Shown here: one piece after another, positions 63,615-64,000 of the stretch
Numbering within the stretch: the first letter of the stretch is position 1
Layout: every line of letters begins with the position of its first letter
From: Methanospirillum lacunae
GTDB taxonomy: Archaea > Halobacteriota > Methanomicrobia > Methanomicrobiales > Methanospirillaceae
Reading direction: 5' to 3'
Length of the DNA: 64,000 nucleotides
Assembly: GCF_003173355.1 (NCBI RefSeq)
Contig: NZ_QGMY01000002.1
Span: forward strand, 248,001 to 312,000
Notes under the pieces: model-generated
The model's input: only the letters and a program-made list of their open reading frames with translations
The model's database searches: none
What the model was told of the DNA's origin: nothing
Position numbers and translations under genes: made by a program

Positions 63615-64000
63615 ATGGATGTGATTGAAAGTATTAGCGATGCATTCAGGTATGCATCAGATGCGTTGGTCGGAAAGTGGGTCAGATGGATAATTCTCAT
63701 TATCTCATCAATTATCTTCCCGCTGATCATGGGGTATACGCTTAGGATTATGAAGGGAGTAACACCAGCTCCAGAGCCTGGTGATTACCTGGGTATGTTT
63801 ATTGATGGCATTAAGATGTTGATCATTGGATTTGTCTATATGATCATCCCCTGCATCATAGGTTTTCTGATCTTTTTCTTAAGTGGAGGCTTTGGTGCCC
63901 TTACCATGCTGACGATGAATGTCTCTAATCCTGCAGCATACGCAGGGTTGCTGGTTGGAACACTGGGGATTTCATTCCTGGCCTTTTTCATCATTATGTT
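63615..64000 (+). CDS. DUF4013 membrane protein (partial, runs off the window)
   Basis: The first 128 residues of a membrane protein cut by the right edge. It begins MDVIESISDAFRYASDAL and has helices around residues 25-45 (IILIISSIIFPLIMGY), 65-90 (MLIIGFVYMIIPCIIGFLIFF) and 95-128. The start, amphipathic first helix and the pattern with PGDYLGMFIDGIK fit DUF4013, a family of multi-pass archaeal and bacterial membrane proteins without assigned function. Confidence 0.8.
   Translation, partial: MDVIESISDAFRYASDALVGKWVRWIILIISSIIFPLIMGYTLRIMKGVTPAPEPGDYLGMFIDGIKMLIIGFVYMIIPCIIGFLIFFLSGGFGALTMLTMNVSNPAAYAGLLVGTLGISFLAFFIIM

Overview
The window looks like chromosome of a methanogenic archaeon of the order Methanomicrobiales, most likely Methanospirillum or a close relative. 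This is an inference from gene content, not a database match. The supporting signs are the two CCA-less archaeal-style tRNA genes with TATA-like boxes, the many NosD/PEGA/CARDB surface proteins, PAS kinases with an RHDI-type H-box, hemerythrin, HypD, an archaeal-type OGG glycosylase and a peptide-modifying radical SAM enzyme.

Layout. 1-2.9 kb: end of an MBL-fold protein, tRNA-Arg(CCG), hypD, an MscS channel and tRNA-Thr(GGT). 2.9-10.8 kb: an accessory block with a HicBA toxin-antitoxin pair, a large very AT-rich PHP+ATPase protein (TrlF-like), an orphan HepT toxin, one copy of a decayed 0.64-kb repeat, a pseudogene and long stretches without genes. 10.8-18.1 kb: metabolic and stress genes, namely a YczE-like membrane protein, a double UspA protein, a dienelactone hydrolase joined stop-to-start to a radical SAM/SPASM enzyme, two OsmC proteins, an ArsR regulator, a DUF1847 protein and a methyltransferase. 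18.1-18.8 kb: the second copy of the repeat.

19-35.4 kb is dominated by exported proteins. Its core is a run of same-strand genes for a small secreted repeat protein, a COG1361 membrane protein, a MacB-type ABC ATPase and FtsX-type permease, and a Pro/Thr-rich PEGA surface protein. Three successive members carry Gly/Pro-rich linkers, which suggests one envelope export or assembly machine. Peptidase U32, OGG and CARDB/TPR proteins follow. 35.5-44 kb holds a lone PHP domain, a divergent pair of paralogous DUF2927-like exported proteins, a PAS histidine kinase and a NosD beta-helix protein ending in a dockerin.

44-56.8 kb holds hemerythrin, a tightly packed XPD helicase / MGMT / MobA unit, a lipoprotein, a chemotaxis-like operon (ParA, PAS-CheW, CheR), an iron alcohol dehydrogenase overlapping a hypoxanthine-DNA glycosylase, and a second radical SAM/SPASM enzyme. 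56.9-64 kb holds a secreted thioredoxin-like protein, a flavin-reductase-like protein, a winged-helix regulator, a response regulator/PAS protein, a second histidine kinase, a beta-helix adhesin-like protein and the start of a DUF4013 membrane protein. No CRISPR array, rRNA operon or intact insertion sequence was seen.
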